From Flavobacteriales bacterium (lineage in GTDB: Bacteria > Bacteroidota > Bacteroidia > Flavobacteriales_D > Crocinitomicaceae), in contig CANMTO010000005.1 in the NCBI GenBank assembly GCA_947500755.1, positions 1 through 64,000 of the forward strand: a stretch of DNA of 64,000 nucleotides, in the 5' to 3' direction. A program made the position numbers and the translations under genes. How positions within the stretch are numbered: position 1 is the first letter of the stretch; each line of letters opens with the position of its first letter. The notes beneath the pieces were generated by a model, which did no database searches, was not told the origin of the DNA, and was given only the letters and a program-made list of their open reading frames with translations. This document shows, piece by piece, positions 34,761 through 43,577 of the stretch.

Positions 34761-36919
34761 TGCTTAATGAATGGAAGGGTCGTCTTTCCGCTATTTCCTT
34801 GCAACAATAGCGTATATTTCCCAGCAGCCAGTTCTTTCGTGTCCATCATGATTATATTTTGACCGGCATTAGACTGGATACGATGTGCCTGAACTTGTTT
34901 TCCTGCCATATCTACGATACTCACGGTTATTTCAGAAGCCGACGTGGCAGTATATTCTACAGACAATTCATCTTGAACCGGATTAGGATACAAGGTGATG
35001 TTGTTTAAGGTTTGATCTTCATTTACACCCAATACAATGGTGTTTGACGGTGAACCACCATATAAATTGATATCGTCTAAATAAAAGTTGTTTCCACCTT
35101 CCCCTTCAAAGCGAAATTTCACACGGAAGTTTTGCTCGAAATAGTTACTGGTTACATTGGTCATATGTACCGTAGCCCAGTCCGCTTGACTACTTGGTTT
35201 CCATGAAGTTGCTAAGGCTATAGAACCTAGTTGCGTGCCGCCTAAGGTTTTTCGCTGCACCCAACTCTCCCCACAGTCGCCTGTGATAAATACTTTGAGG
35301 TATTCGTAATCCGCAGCAAGTTTTTTTCTGTACGAGTAACGGAAACTTAAGGTAACCGTTCCGTTCGCTGGTACTACTGACAAATCGATAGGGGAGCTAA
35401 TTAGTTCATCTATATTCGACGGCGCTTGACCGAAATTTACCAATTTCGCACATTGGTTTCCAGAATAAGCTGTGGTGTTTTCAATGGTAAATGCATTGTT
35501 GTTCTCTTGATTAATCACTTCCCAGTTGATTAGGTTATTCAAGGAAGCATATGACTCGAATCCTTCCCAAAATGGAATGGTAGCCGGAGCAGGCAATACA
35601 CGAATAAAATTATTTTTTACTTCCGCATCGGTGGTTCCACCGTCTGAAGCAGTAAGCGAAACATTATATACACCCGGTGTGTTGTAAACAACTATTGGAT
35701 TTTGCGACGTTGAAGTAGCTGGTGTTCCTCCGGTAAATACCCAATTCCAGCCGTTAACCAGGTTATATGATTCATCGGTAAATTGAAGTGTGTCGCCAAC
35801 ACAAATGGTAGATCGTGTTGAAATAAAGTCAGCTTTACACAAATAAGGGGTAGCTCCCGCACCAACCGCTACTAAATTCGCAGCAGAAATCACATTCGCT
35901 CTTCCCGTATTGTTGCTCTGTAACGCAGTTCTCATGCGTGTTTTTTGTCCTTCAGTAAACATTTTAGAACAATATGAATAATCCATGTAGTTTTCCACAT
36001 TGTCACGGATATCAAACCCCCAATAGGCGTTATCTGAATTACACGTATTTGAGCTCATAATACACGCCTGTACTCCTATACAATTAGGTGTATCTTGTAC
36101 GTTGTCATCTGTAGAACAACTTGAAGCCGTACCTGGATTGTTGTTAGGTCCCCACGTATGATCCAAATTCAACCAATGACCTACCTCGTGGGTCATTGTG
36201 CGGCTTGAACCGATCGAACTGGTGCCTATTGAGCCCACATAATCATGCAGGATCCAAATGCCATTGGTCATTTGCGTAGCCGACCAACCGGAAGGTTTTG
36301 TGGTATACCCAGCGGCACCACCAATATCTCCACAAATAAATACATTAAGATATTTATTTCCTGGCCAAGTACCATTAAACACGTCGTTTCCAGCAATGAT
36401 GGCCGCTACTTGATCCCCACCATCAGCCCCCTGATAACTCATTGGAGAGAGGGTTCGGGTAATCCCCTTGAAACACTGTCCGTTCGGTGCTTTAGTAGCT
36501 AACAAAAATTCAACCTCGATGTCTGCTGGCATTCCTTGAAATTCTGCATGGACGTTGTTCGCATCTTGATTTAAAAGCCGATAATCCCGGTTCATTTTTT
36601 CAATGGCATCATAAATTTGTTCATCTGAAATATTCTCAACCCCATTGTTATGCAATACGTGAAACACAACAGGTATTTTATATACCGTACCTTTTTGAAT
36701 TGGCTTTTTAGCAAGCTGAAACTCCTCTAAGGAATCCATCATGCGGTGATACTGATGTTCCGGATTCTGCATTAAGGCTGCCATCTTTTTGTGTTGATGA
36801 CAATATTCTACCCCTTCACCTTCTCTGGCATTGCTTGGGTCAAAGGTGTTTTTTGTTTTCACTTGAGCGCTTGTGCTTAATACAAAGAACGCAACAAATA
36901 GGGTGAGAAGATGCTTCAT
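34757..36919 (-). CDS. T9SS-secreted M43-family zinc metalloprotease
   Basis: 720 residues with a signal peptide (MKHLLTLFVAFFVLSTSAQ). The protease domain (about 65-350) has the metzincin zinc site HEVGHWLNLDH (H244, H248, H254) and a downstream Met-turn region (ENYMDYSYCSKMFT), placing it with pappalysin/cytophagalysin-type M43 enzymes. A PKD domain (about 361-427) and a MAM-like jelly roll (about 445-625, FEGEGGNNFYLDDINLYGG) follow, then a type A sorting tail (LYPNPVQDELSVEY...GKYTLLLQG). An extracellular protein-degrading role is expected. It has its own promoter. Confidence 0.93.
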   Translation of the reverse strand: MKHLLTLFVAFFVLSTSAQVKTKNTFDPSNAREGEGVEYCHQHKKMAALMQNPEHQYHRMMDSLEEFQLAKKPIQKGTVYKIPVVFHVLHNNGVENISDEQIYDAIEKMNRDYRLLNQDANNVHAEFQGMPADIEVEFLLATKAPNGQCFKGITRTLSPMSYQGADGGDQVAAIIAGNDVFNGTWPGNKYLNVFICGDIGGAAGYTTKPSGWSATQMTNGIWILHDYVGSIGTSSIGSSRTMTHEVGHWLNLDHTWGPNNNPGTASSCSTDDNVQDTPNCIGVQACIMSSNTCNSDNAYWGFDIRDNVENYMDYSYCSKMFTEGQKTRMRTALQSNNTGRANVISAANLVAVGAGATPYLCKADFISTRSTICVGDTLQFTDESYNLVNGWNWVFTGGTPATSTSQNPIVVYNTPGVYNVSLTASDGGTTDAEVKNNFIRVLPAPATIPFWEGFESYASLNNLINWEVINQENNNAFTIENTTAYSGNQCAKLVNFGQAPSNIDELISSPIDLSVVPANGTVTLSFRYSYRKKLAADYEYLKVFITGDCGESWVQRKTLGGTQLGSIALATSWKPSSQADWATVHMTNVTSNYFEQNFRVKFRFEGEGGNNFYLDDINLYGGSPSNTIVLGVNEDQTLNNITLYPNPVQDELSVEYTATSASEITVSIVDMAGKQVQAHRIQSNAGQNIIMMDTKELAAGKYTLLLQGNSGKTTLPFIKH

Positions 36920-36937
36920 GTTTATGGATTTTCGATG

Positions 36938-36968
36938 CTAAAATACGATATTATTCTTTCTATTCAAA
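36938..36968 (-). promoter_or_regulatory. Promoter of the M43 protease gene
   Basis: On the minus strand, TTTG (36968-36965), a 19-base spacer and TATTTTAG (36945-36938), which differs from TAnnTTTG at one base. The leader to the ATG at 36919 is about 15 bases. Confidence 0.65.
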
Positions 36969-36997
36969 CGCAAAAGGGCTGATAAAGTTCATTTAAC

Positions 36998-37005
36998 TAT
37001 CTTTA
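36998..37005 (+). promoter_or_regulatory. Possible -7 box of the thioesterase gene
   Basis: TATCTTTA, one mismatch to TAnnTTTG, ends four bases before the ATG at 37010. No -33 element is evident. Confidence 0.4.
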
Positions 37006-37009
37006 CCTT

Positions 37010-37531
37010 ATGAAATCAAAAACCGCCAAAGAATCAATTTCAATAACGACGTATGTCGTACTTCCAAATGATACGAACACCCTCGGTAATTTATTTGGTG
37101 GACAGCTATTAGCATGGATGGATGTGATTGCAAGTGTTTCCGCACATCGCCATTGCAAACGTGTTGTGGTAACCGCGTCTGTGAATAATGTTTCGTTCAA
37201 GAGACCCATTCCTCAATCTTCTATTGTGACGCTTGAAGCAAAAGTATCACGTGCGTTTAGCAGCAGCATGGAAGTTTTTGTGGATGTTTTTGTGGAAGAC
37301 CCCGTGACCGGTGTACGAGAGAAATGCAATCAAGCCATTTACACCTTTGTAGCGGTAGATCAAAACGGTGGCCCAATTCAAGTACCGGAACTAAGCCCGG
37401 AAACCGAAGAAGAAATTGAGCGATTTCATGGGGCAATGCGACGGAGAGAGTTGAATTTAATCCTAGCCGGAAAAATGAAACCTTCCGAAGCAGTTGAAAT
37501 CAAAAAGCTCTTTTTAGATGATGCGTTATAA
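37010..37531 (+). CDS. Acyl-CoA thioesterase (hotdog fold)
   Basis: 173 residues in one hotdog domain. The motif LPNDTNTLGNLFGGQLLAWMD (about 19-39) is the hallmark of the YciA/BFIT-like acyl-CoA thioesterase group, with the catalytic Asn/Asp in this stretch, followed by SVNNVSFKRPI. It hydrolyses acyl-CoA to free acid and CoA in the cytoplasm; substrate length is unknown. The following hydrolase gene starts 14 bases before its stop, so the two are cotranscribed. Confidence 0.9.
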   Translation: MKSKTAKESISITTYVVLPNDTNTLGNLFGGQLLAWMDVIASVSAHRHCKRVVVTASVNNVSFKRPIPQSSIVTLEAKVSRAFSSSMEVFVDVFVEDPVTGVREKCNQAIYTFVAVDQNGGPIQVPELSPETEEEIERFHGAMRRRELNLILAGKMKPSEAVEIKKLFLDDAL

Positions 37532-38927
37532 GTTCTTCGTTCTTTTTATAGTTTGCAGTGCTGTTCTTTTTGGGCAATCGCTCTCAGGTAATTGGTATGG
37601 CACCTTAGATGTAATGGGTCAAAAACTCCCACTCGTATTACACCTTACTGATAGTGCGCGAATTTGGAAAGGGACCTTAGATAGCCCGAAACAAAATGCG
37701 AATGGTATCCCAATGTCTACCGTTTCTGTGAATGGCAAGAAACTACGTTTTACCATAGACAAACTACAAGCCTCCTATGAAGGAGAATTGAATGACTCCA
37801 TGGTTATCCGTGGTAATTTCAAACAAGGCATGATCAACGCCGAACTTAGGTTTAATCAACAAAAAATTCCACAGCAAGAAACAAAAAAACTGCAAGACCC
37901 TAAAGAACCATTCCCCTATGTACAAGATGAAGTAACCATATATAACCCAACAGGCGATTTTAATTTAAGGGGTACACTGACTCATCCAGAACAAGACAAG
38001 TTGATCAAGACTCCCTGTGTTATTTTAATCACCGGAAGTGGTCCACAGGACCGAAACGAAGAGATTCTTGGGCATCGCCCGTTCTTAGTTTTAGCCGACC
38101 GATTAACGCTTTCTGGGTATGGAGTCTTGCGCATGGACGACCGTGGAACCGGCAAATCTGAGGGGGTGTTTAACGGTGCTACCTCCAAAGACTTTGTAAC
38201 AGACATCGAATCTGCCATCGCGTTTGTAAAGACCTTATCCTATATCGACACCCAAAAAATCATCTTAATGGGACATAGCGAAGGAGGGATGATTGCTAAT
38301 ATGGTGGCCGCCAAACATCCGGAAATTTATGGTGTAATTTCTTTGGCCGGACCTGGCGTGTTAGGCTCAACCCTTTTAACAGAACAGCAACAATTAATAG
38401 CTAAATCGGTGGGTGCCACGGAAAATGAGCTAAAAGAAATAAAATCATTTTCTTTGGAATTCTACCCAATTCTTACCCTGGACACGATTGACCAGGTAAG
38501 AAAAAATGCAACTGATTTTCTTGTGCAATTTATTAAAAAAGGAAAAATTAAAGAGCTTAAGAAAAGTAGTAAGAAGGAGAAAGAAGAATGGGTACAGCAA
38601 AATCTTGATGCCTATGTAAATCCCTGGATGATTTATTTTTTGAATTATAACCCAATGACCGACCTCAAGCAACTTGATTGCCATTATTTAGCCCTAAATG
38701 GAACCACCGACCTGCAAGTTCCTGCGAGAATGAATTTAGAAGCGATTTCCACCTATTGCAATCCAAGTGCTGGAAAAATCAAAGAAATCAAAGCGCTTGA
38801 CGGATTAAATCATATGTTCCAACCTTCCGCCACAGGAAATCCCTACGAATATGGGTCAAATGAAATCACATTTGACATCACAGCAATTCAAGAAATTCTT
38901 AATTTTCTTGATAGAATAACGCAGTAA
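37518..38927 (+). CDS. Secreted alpha/beta hydrolase
   Basis: 469 residues with a signal peptide (MMRYKFFVLFIVCSAVLFGQ). A small beta-barrel-like N-terminal domain (about 25-115, SGNWYGTLDVMGQKLPLVLHL) precedes an alpha/beta hydrolase domain. The oxyanion region is GSGPQDRNE. The triad candidates are S254 (GHSEGG), D398 (GTTDLQVP) and H432 (LNHMF). Such proteins are periplasmic or outer-membrane esterases/peptidases of the dienelactone hydrolase-like type; the substrate is unknown. Its 3' end overlaps the convergent glycosyltransferase gene by 29 bases. Confidence 0.88.
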   Translation: MMRYKFFVLFIVCSAVLFGQSLSGNWYGTLDVMGQKLPLVLHLTDSARIWKGTLDSPKQNANGIPMSTVSVNGKKLRFTIDKLQASYEGELNDSMVIRGNFKQGMINAELRFNQQKIPQQETKKLQDPKEPFPYVQDEVTIYNPTGDFNLRGTLTHPEQDKLIKTPCVILITGSGPQDRNEEILGHRPFLVLADRLTLSGYGVLRMDDRGTGKSEGVFNGATSKDFVTDIESAIAFVKTLSYIDTQKIILMGHSEGGMIANMVAAKHPEIYGVISLAGPGVLGSTLLTEQQQLIAKSVGATENELKEIKSFSLEFYPILTLDTIDQVRKNATDFLVQFIKKGKIKELKKSSKKEKEEWVQQNLDAYVNPWMIYFLNYNPMTDLKQLDCHYLALNGTTDLQVPARMNLEAISTYCNPSAGKIKEIKALDGLNHMFQPSATGNPYEYGSNEITFDITAIQEILNFLDRITQ

Positions 38928-39855
38928 TTTGTTCGGAAATCTCTACCGTTTGTTGTTTGAGCATACAATCAAAATGACCTTTAGGACAGGTATTATGTCC
39001 AATCTTAGAGCACGGCCGACAAGATAGATCACTCACTTGCGCATGAAAAACTGGTGCTGATTGGTAGGGATACATGCCAAATGCTGGAACCGTATTACCC
39101 CAAATACACACCATGGGTTTTTCATAAAAAGCCGCCAAGTGCATCAACCCCGTATCATTCGTTACCACAACGTTTGCCTTCGATAAAACCGATGCGGCTT
39201 CAGCAAGGATCGTTTTCCCAACTAATGAAATAAGCGATGGAAAGTGCGCTTGCAGTGAACTGGCCAATGGGTTTTCCTTTTCGCCGCCCAGCAGTACAAT
39301 CGGCATATCAAGGCGTTCGATGGTTTCGATTAATTTACTTAACGGAAATTGTTTGGTTGAGAAGGTAGCACCCAGTACCCATGCAACGTACTTTGAGGGT
39401 AATAATTCCATCCCATTAATCGTGTCGCAGACAGCTAGGGTAACATTAGTAGGGTTAACTAAGGCTGTTTGCGCATACCGATCCACTACATGAACCTTGG
39501 GTAAGGCGTTCCATTTAAGGGCAGTAAACAACCACTTTTGGAAATTTAATTTTCTAAACCGCTTCCATGACCCTTTCATCAGAAGTACTTGGAGTAAAAA
39601 GGTCCGTAAATTATTGTGTAAATCAATGACTAGGTCATACCGTTCTACTCTTAATTGCTTGGCTGTTTGAACGAGTGATTCTTGCAAAAAGCGAGGATGT
39701 ACCTTGCTGGATAATAACTCCACCACTGCTTTGTTACTTGGTTTGGTTAGAAAATGTATTTCGGCCGAAGGATATTTATGCTGCAAGGCTTCTACTACAG
39801 GGAATGTTAGTAAAATATCTCCTATAGCGCTAAACCGTATAACTAATATCTTCAC
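38899..39855 (-). CDS. Glycosyltransferase family 9 (heptosyltransferase-like)
   Basis: 318 residues. The GT9 pattern is seen: RFSAIGDILLTFPVVEAL at the start and NDTGLMHLAAFYEKPMVCIWG near 235-255, the ADP-heptose binding region. The Cys-rich tail (CRPCSKIGHNTCPKGHFDC) is common in this family. It should add a sugar (heptose-like) to the lipopolysaccharide core at the inner face of the membrane. Start is GTG 39855, in a GTGA overlap with the kinase gene, making it the last gene of a coupled minus-strand chain. Confidence 0.88.
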   Translation of the reverse strand: MKILVIRFSAIGDILLTFPVVEALQHKYPSAEIHFLTKPSNKAVVELLSSKVHPRFLQESLVQTAKQLRVERYDLVIDLHNNLRTFLLQVLLMKGSWKRFRKLNFQKWLFTALKWNALPKVHVVDRYAQTALVNPTNVTLAVCDTINGMELLPSKYVAWVLGATFSTKQFPLSKLIETIERLDMPIVLLGGEKENPLASSLQAHFPSLISLVGKTILAEAASVLSKANVVVTNDTGLMHLAAFYEKPMVCIWGNTVPAFGMYPYQSAPVFHAQVSDLSCRPCSKIGHNTCPKGHFDCMLKQQTVEISEQITALFYQEN

Positions 39856-41213
39856 CCTTTAAACATCAATTCAACAATCACTCCACGCCCTTTTTCACTG
39901 GAGATACTCCCCTTAATCCCAGCCATATCCATGCGGTGTTTTATGTTCTGCATTCCCAAGCCTTCGTTTAATCCTTCGCTATTAAATCCCACCCCATTGT
40001 CTATAACTACCAGGCTAATTTTTGATCCTTTAACTGGCTGAATGGATATGGAAATCTCCGAAGCTTTTGAGTGTTTCAAGGCGTTATTCAAAACCTCCTG
40101 AACGATCCGATATAAATTAAATCGATCCACGTTTACAAAGCTTTCCTCATTAATTTCATCATGTATCGATAAACTCAAGGTCATCTTTCCTGTGGCATTG
40201 ATCCGGTGAGCGAAGCGTTCTAAGGCATTTAAAAATCCTTTATCAAGCGATGGCGGTAATAAATTATAGGCCATTTCTCGCAATTCTTGAATCGACCCTT
40301 GAAGTAACTGCTTAATTTGTTCTAATGCCCCTTCCTCAGAAGAAAGCGGCGTTAAATTCTGCAGTAATAAATTCAATAGCACCAATTGTTGTCCAATCCC
40401 ATCGTGAAGCTCTCGTGCAATTTTCTTTTTCTCTCCTTCTTCCGCTTGAGCAATAATCTCATATTTACCTTGCTCAAAAAGCAGTTCATCTGTTTTATCT
40501 ACGACCAGTGCTATATATGCTTCTTTATCCTCCGTTAACTGATTTAAAATAATTTGTGTAGACAATTCTTGCTGATGCAAGGTGCGTTGTTTGTACAACC
40601 CGGCCCAACGTGGAGTAAGTTCATCCGAATTTAAATTCTCCTCAGAAATAATAAACTCATTCAAGGATTTACCCACGATTTCATGGGCGTTTTTTGCATC
40701 AAATAAGGTGAGTGCGGCTTGATTACAAAATAATATTTCATACGTACTCACCGATAATTTCAACATCGGAAGGGGCGAGTTATAAAAGAGGTCTTTATAT
40801 TTTTTTTCTGATTCCGTGAGCTGAACTTGAAAGGTTCGTCGGAGCATTCCGTATTTAATGGTTTTATCTAGAACCCCCGCATTAATTTCATTTTTTAGTA
40901 AATAATCTTGGGCCCCTTTTGCAACAATTTCAAGTGAAAGTGCGCGGTTATCCATTCCTGAAAGCACGATAATCGTTGCCCCATCAAAAATTGCCTGAAT
41001 TCGTTCATAGGTGGCAATGCCCGAGGAATCACGGATGTTCAAATCCAAGAGAATAACATCCGGCGTAAACTCTTCTTTGACCTCCAAGGCATCGGCTATG
41101 GCATCAATAGACACGATGTCATATGAATTGTACCCCAAAAGAACTAAACGCTCTTGAAGCAGGCTTGCAAAAGACAAGTCATCTTCTACAATGAGTATGT
41201 TTACATTTTCCAT
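39852..41213 (-). CDS. Receiver-PAS-histidine kinase hybrid (HisKA_3 type)
   Basis: 453 residues with no membrane segment. The N-terminal receiver domain (1-125) has phosphoacceptor D57 (ILLDLNIRDSSG). A PAS domain follows (about 135-250, LPMLKLSVSTYEILFCN). Then come the HisKA_3 dimerisation helix with H270 (IARELHDGIGQQL) and an HATPase_c domain (about 355-453; NNALKHSK, DNGVGFN, GLGMQNIKHR). Kinases of this group pass phosphate to NarL/LuxR-type regulators, but none is encoded near. A receiver at the N-terminus means the kinase may itself be controlled by another kinase. Start ATG 41213, overlapping the upstream membrane-protein gene by 13 bases. Confidence 0.9.
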   Translation of the reverse strand: MENVNILIVEDDLSFASLLQERLVLLGYNSYDIVSIDAIADALEVKEEFTPDVILLDLNIRDSSGIATYERIQAIFDGATIIVLSGMDNRALSLEIVAKGAQDYLLKNEINAGVLDKTIKYGMLRRTFQVQLTESEKKYKDLFYNSPLPMLKLSVSTYEILFCNQAALTLFDAKNAHEIVGKSLNEFIISEENLNSDELTPRWAGLYKQRTLHQQELSTQIILNQLTEDKEAYIALVVDKTDELLFEQGKYEIIAQAEEGEKKKIARELHDGIGQQLVLLNLLLQNLTPLSSEEGALEQIKQLLQGSIQELREMAYNLLPPSLDKGFLNALERFAHRINATGKMTLSLSIHDEINEESFVNVDRFNLYRIVQEVLNNALKHSKASEISISIQPVKGSKISLVVIDNGVGFNSEGLNEGLGMQNIKHRMDMAGIKGSISSEKGRGVIVELMFKG

Positions 41214-41872
41214 TCCCCTAAATTCTGAATAAAGACACGATCTTTATCCGTAACTGCTTCTAAGTTATGAAGAAAATTAGTTCGGTCATTCTCAGGAATA
41301 CAGTCTACCGGGAAGGTAAGCTGGAGGGATTGCATGTAATCAAAAAACAGCGTTTGTTGAGACAGACTAACCTTACGCAATCCTGAAAAATAAAGTACAA
41401 CAACTTCTCGGTCGGCTACAATGATTGCTTTTTTACTCAGTCCTACTCCAAATCGAGGCAATCCAATCCATAAAAACAATAGATTGTCTAGGGCAGAGCA
41501 CAACAGCACACACGCACAGAGGACTGCATCTGAGCAAAGCACATAAAGGCCTGTGCCTACAGCGGCTAATATACCGGCTTCCAACACAGTATAAACCGTA
41601 ATGCGTAATTTACGTTCTCCACTCACTTTAGTATGAAATACAAAGCGGTCAGTTTGACTCACGGTAAACAAAGCAACCCAGCGGCGAATGCTTCGATTCC
41701 CAGTCAATATTGCCATCAAAACAGCAAACAGACCAAAAGCGTAATCTTTAAATGGGATGTTTTCACCGGTTGTTCTCAGAAACTCTAGTGGAAAGTCAAA
41801 ACCAACAAAAATAGATAACGCTAGGGTGGGGAAAAATATGACTAGTAAAAAAGAATTGGTAAGCCTATTCAT
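41201..41872 (-). CDS. Four-helix membrane protein of unknown function
   Basis: 223 residues, not recognised. Hydrophobic segments at about 8-27, 44-58, 93-112 and 115-137 suggest four membrane helices. The C-terminal ~85 residues (GLSKKAIIVADREVVVLYFSGLRKV...) look like a small soluble beta-rich domain, possibly PH-like. Cysteines cluster in helices 3-4 (CSDAVLCACVLLC). It overlaps DUF349 (8 bases) and the histidine kinase (13 bases). Tight coupling to a soluble sensor kinase makes it a candidate membrane partner; this is inference. Confidence 0.7.
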   Translation of the reverse strand: MNRLTNSFLLVIFFPTLALSIFVGFDFPLEFLRTTGENIPFKDYAFGLFAVLMAILTGNRSIRRWVALFTVSQTDRFVFHTKVSGERKLRITVYTVLEAGILAAVGTGLYVLCSDAVLCACVLLCSALDNLLFLWIGLPRFGVGLSKKAIIVADREVVVLYFSGLRKVSLSQQTLFFDYMQSLQLTFPVDCIPENDRTNFLHNLEAVTDKDRVFIQNLGEWKM

Positions 41873-43577
41873 TGGGGAGTTGTTTCAATCTAGCTTTCAA
41901 CTTCGAAACCTGTTGCTGCATGTCCTTTATTTTATTCTCTACCTCATTCCGTAATGAATCTGCGCCTTTTGAACGTGCGAAAAAAGACAGGTTTGTTTCC
42001 ATTCGGTTTGCTTCTTGTTCCAGGCGTTCAATCTGTTTTCGGATATCAAATCGTTCCTTTTGAAGTAACTTATTACGCTCAGGCGATGCTTGAATACTAT
42101 CTATTTTAGCAGTAAAGGCCATGTCTTCTTTCTCTTTAACGCTTAATGCCAAGGAACCATATTTAGCGTCTAATGCCCCTTTATATGCCGTATAAATTTC
42201 ATCTTTTTTCGCGAGTGGCACTTGACCTAATTCTGAAAATTCAGCCGCCAAACTTCGCAAGGTTTTTAATGCCTCAGAACGGTCGGAAATCTCCAACTCA
42301 TTAATTCTTTGCACTAGCGCTAATTTCAAGGTAAGGTTATGCTCTCGGTCTTTCTCTGCAGACTGATTAGCTTCATCGCGCGCATTAAAGAAGGCGTCAC
42401 AGGCACCTCTAAATTCGGCCCACAATTTATTCTCCAATTTACCTGTATTCCCAATAGTTTTCCATTCTTTTTGATATCCAATAATCTTCTGAGAAGAAGT
42501 CTTCCATTCGGTAGAATCTTTGAGTGCATTCACCGCTCCTATTAGCGCTTTTTTCTTTTCAATGAGCCCGGAATAGGCCTCGTGCTGTGCCTTACTGTAT
42601 GATTTCTTCAGGTCGAAGAAGCCGTCGCAGGCCGCTCTAAATGCTTTCCAAACCTCATCGTTATCCTTTCTTGATCCTGGACCGATTTTTTTATACGATT
42701 CCTGTACCGCTTTGAGTTGTTCCACCAGCTTGTCCCAATCCTTATTGGACTTCGCTTCGCCTGCGGCGGTGTGTAAACCAAGAATTTCTTCCACCAAGGC
42801 GCGTTTTGCAGCGATATTCTGCACATACACCTGGCGTTGCGCCTCGTAATGCACATTGATCTTTTCGTAAATTTGACGAACGGTTTCCCAATATTTAGGT
42901 TTTATTAGTTCCCATTCTTCGTTTTGAACCGGGCCGATTTCTTCCCATTCATCCTGTAATACGCGTAACTGTTGTTCCACGGCTTTAAGGTCTTCTTCCT
43001 CGTTTCGAAGTTGCTGCAGCTTGTGAAGGACCTTTTGTTTTAATTGTAAATTCCGCTTATAATCATGGTCTTTTATCTCGCGATAAATGCGCATAGTATA
43101 AAAGAAGATTTCTAGTACTCGCGCATATTCTTTTTGAATTCCATCCCGCTGGTCTCTCGGAATATCTCCGATTTTCTTCCATGTTTCATGAATGTTCTTA
43201 TACGATTGAAATGCCGAAGCAATGTCCTCTTCCGACTCAATGATGCGCTTTAACTCTTCAAGTAACCCCTTTTTTAATTTAAGATTTTCACGTTCTAAGG
43301 TGTCTTTTAAAGAGATTTGCTGTTTACGCTGCTCTTGGATGGCTTTGTAACGAGTAATGAACTCGTTTTTAATATCGGTAAAGTCCATTGATTCAATCGG
43401 TTCACCTTTATCTGCCGCATCAAGCACAGCGATTTGTTGCACGCGCTCCGCTTCCATTAAATGATCCTCGAAATTAATCTTTACTTCGTTAATTTCTCTA
43501 CCAATGGCGATTAAATCGTCTTGAGATTCAAAGGCAATAAGTTGTTCTAGTAAAAGACGTAGTTGTTCCATACTCAC
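41865..43577 (-). CDS. DUF349 repeat protein
   Basis: 570 residues, strongly charged and helical, probably coiled coil. Five DUF349 repeats are visible, each with the core W/Y-K-x-IG followed by an aromatic-rich helix: HETWKKIGDIP, QDEWEEIGPVQ, QESYKKIGPGS, QKEWKTIGNTG and AAEFSELGQVP. The family is widespread with no settled function. The annotated start is GTG 43577, in a GTGA overlap with the PfkB gene; ATG 43571 two codons on is an equally good start. Confidence 0.88.
   Translation of the reverse strand: MSMEQLRLLLEQLIAFESQDDLIAIGREINEVKINFEDHLMEAERVQQIAVLDAADKGEPIESMDFTDIKNEFITRYKAIQEQRKQQISLKDTLERENLKLKKGLLEELKRIIESEEDIASAFQSYKNIHETWKKIGDIPRDQRDGIQKEYARVLEIFFYTMRIYREIKDHDYKRNLQLKQKVLHKLQQLRNEEEDLKAVEQQLRVLQDEWEEIGPVQNEEWELIKPKYWETVRQIYEKINVHYEAQRQVYVQNIAAKRALVEEILGLHTAAGEAKSNKDWDKLVEQLKAVQESYKKIGPGSRKDNDEVWKAFRAACDGFFDLKKSYSKAQHEAYSGLIEKKKALIGAVNALKDSTEWKTSSQKIIGYQKEWKTIGNTGKLENKLWAEFRGACDAFFNARDEANQSAEKDREHNLTLKLALVQRINELEISDRSEALKTLRSLAAEFSELGQVPLAKKDEIYTAYKGALDAKYGSLALSVKEKEDMAFTAKIDSIQASPERNKLLQKERFDIRKQIERLEQEANRMETNLSFFARSKGADSLRNEVENKIKDMQQQVSKLKARLKQLPNE

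Noticed and set aside
30043-41213. OmpR-type regulator and REC-PAS-kinase as a two-component pair
   Set aside because: They are 9 kb apart, and HisKA_3 kinases normally pair with NarL-type rather than OmpR-type regulators.
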